In this document: positions 63,666 to 64,000 of the stretch, piece by piece
How positions within the stretch are numbered: the stretch's first letter is position 1
How the letters are laid out: each line of letters opens with the position of its first letter
Assembly (NCBI RefSeq): GCF_052324685.1
Contig: NC_135226.1
Coordinates: 13,741,891 to 13,805,890 of the forward strand
Direction of reading: 5' to 3'
Origin: Brachyhypopomus gauderio
Taxonomy: Eukaryota > Chordata > Actinopteri > Gymnotiformes > Hypopomidae
Length of the DNA stretch: 64,000 nt
Notes under the pieces: generated by a model
Databases searched by the model: none
Seen by the model: the letters and a program-made list of their open reading frames with translations, nothing else
Told to the model about the DNA's origin: nothing
Made by a program: the position numbers and the translations under genes

Positions 63666-64000
63666 TTTGTTAAATATATTGGCTTCGAAAGCATTTGTTT
63701 CGATCTGAAACTGGAGGATGAAGCTATAAATGACCAGCTTTATTCCTCCAATGAGCCAAGGTTTGTCATGCTTACAAACAATGATTTGGATGAGCTGGAA
63801 ATGCAAAGAAACGAAGTTAATACCGTAAAACAAACGTCCTGAGCTCTTAATGTATTTACATTATGGTTAAAGAGCAATGACATTACAGTCGATTTTAGTA
63901 TTATCAACAAAAATGAAATGAATCAGCTTTTACGACGTTTTTATGGATCCGTCAGAAACGTGAAGGGAGAGTTATATGGCATCAGCAGCTTCGTTGGTTT
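63666..64000 (+). pseudogene. DUF3504 (Crypton-derived)-like fragment with an in-frame stop, runs off the window
   Basis: The frame reads FDLKLEDEAINDQLYSSNEP, then RFVMLTNNDLDELEMQRNEV, and after a TGA (63840-63842) ALNVFTLWLKSNDITVDF and MNQLLRRFYGSVRNVKGELY. The 'F..WL..N' block followed by 'LLRRFY..VR...G..Y..SSF' matches the N-terminal part of DUF3504 proteins (ZMYM2/3/4, QRICH1, KCTD1 and fish Crypton copies), which descend from tyrosine-recombinase transposons. The single stop suggests a decayed copy, unless it lies in an unrecognised intron. The tyrosine-recombinase catalytic part would be beyond the window. A separate upstream plus-strand frame (MSHTGNLATKQRLQAKQR) is out of phase with it. 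Confidence 0.5.

Overview
The window is chromosomal DNA from a ray-finned (teleost) fish. Genes are split by spliceosomal introns, coding density is low, (CA)n/(GT)n microsatellites are everywhere, and the mobile elements are those typical of teleosts: hAT, Tc1, Harbinger-like, P-like, BEL/Pao, and LINE tails. No species-diagnostic sequence was recognised. Splice sites below were read by eye from frame continuity and family conservation, not from RNA.

The left third is a conserved gene block. Minus-strand inppl1 exon 1 is at 7.1 kb, a folate receptor (minus) at 10.9-13.6 kb, anapc15 (plus) at 17.5-19.6 kb and tomt (minus) at 21.4-22.9 kb. Order and relative orientation match human 11q13.4 (INPPL1, FOLR cluster, ANAPC15, LRTOMT). 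A secreted frizzled-related gene (minus, 24.7-26.1 kb) follows.

At 26.67-33.69 kb lies a complete BEL/Pao retrotransposon: one open gag-pol frame, two 546-bp LTRs that look identical by eye, and a perfect 5-bp target duplication. It sits about 0.6 kb upstream of the frizzled-related start codon. From 33.7 to 44.7 kb the DNA is repeat-rich. It holds two Tc1 relics, a 907-bp hAT element with a perfect 8-bp target duplication, long microsatellites, and the very short gene for sarcolipin (32 codons, 41.07 kb, plus).

A BTB-BACK-Kelch gene (minus) fills 44.7-46.8 kb. From 47 to 59.7 kb there is a mobile-element graveyard. It holds three small hAT elements with perfect target duplications, a P-element-like transposase relic split by a 2-kb LTR element, Harbinger-like and other coding relics, and LTR-like and LINE-like fragments.

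The right end (59.9-63.3 kb, minus) carries a ten-exon gene for a 398-residue protein I could not name. A BED-finger fragment of a hAT transposase lies in its first intron. The last 340 bases hold a broken reading frame resembling DUF3504 (Crypton-derived) proteins that runs off the window.

The most unusual signals are three GC-AG introns among about 21 complete introns resolved, a folate-receptor splice donor that is the first GT of a microsatellite, the nested LTR-in-P-element insertion, the fresh BEL/Pao insertion, and the unassigned ten-exon gene. Nothing looks like a multi-gene system acting as one pathway; the genes are neighbours with separate roles.
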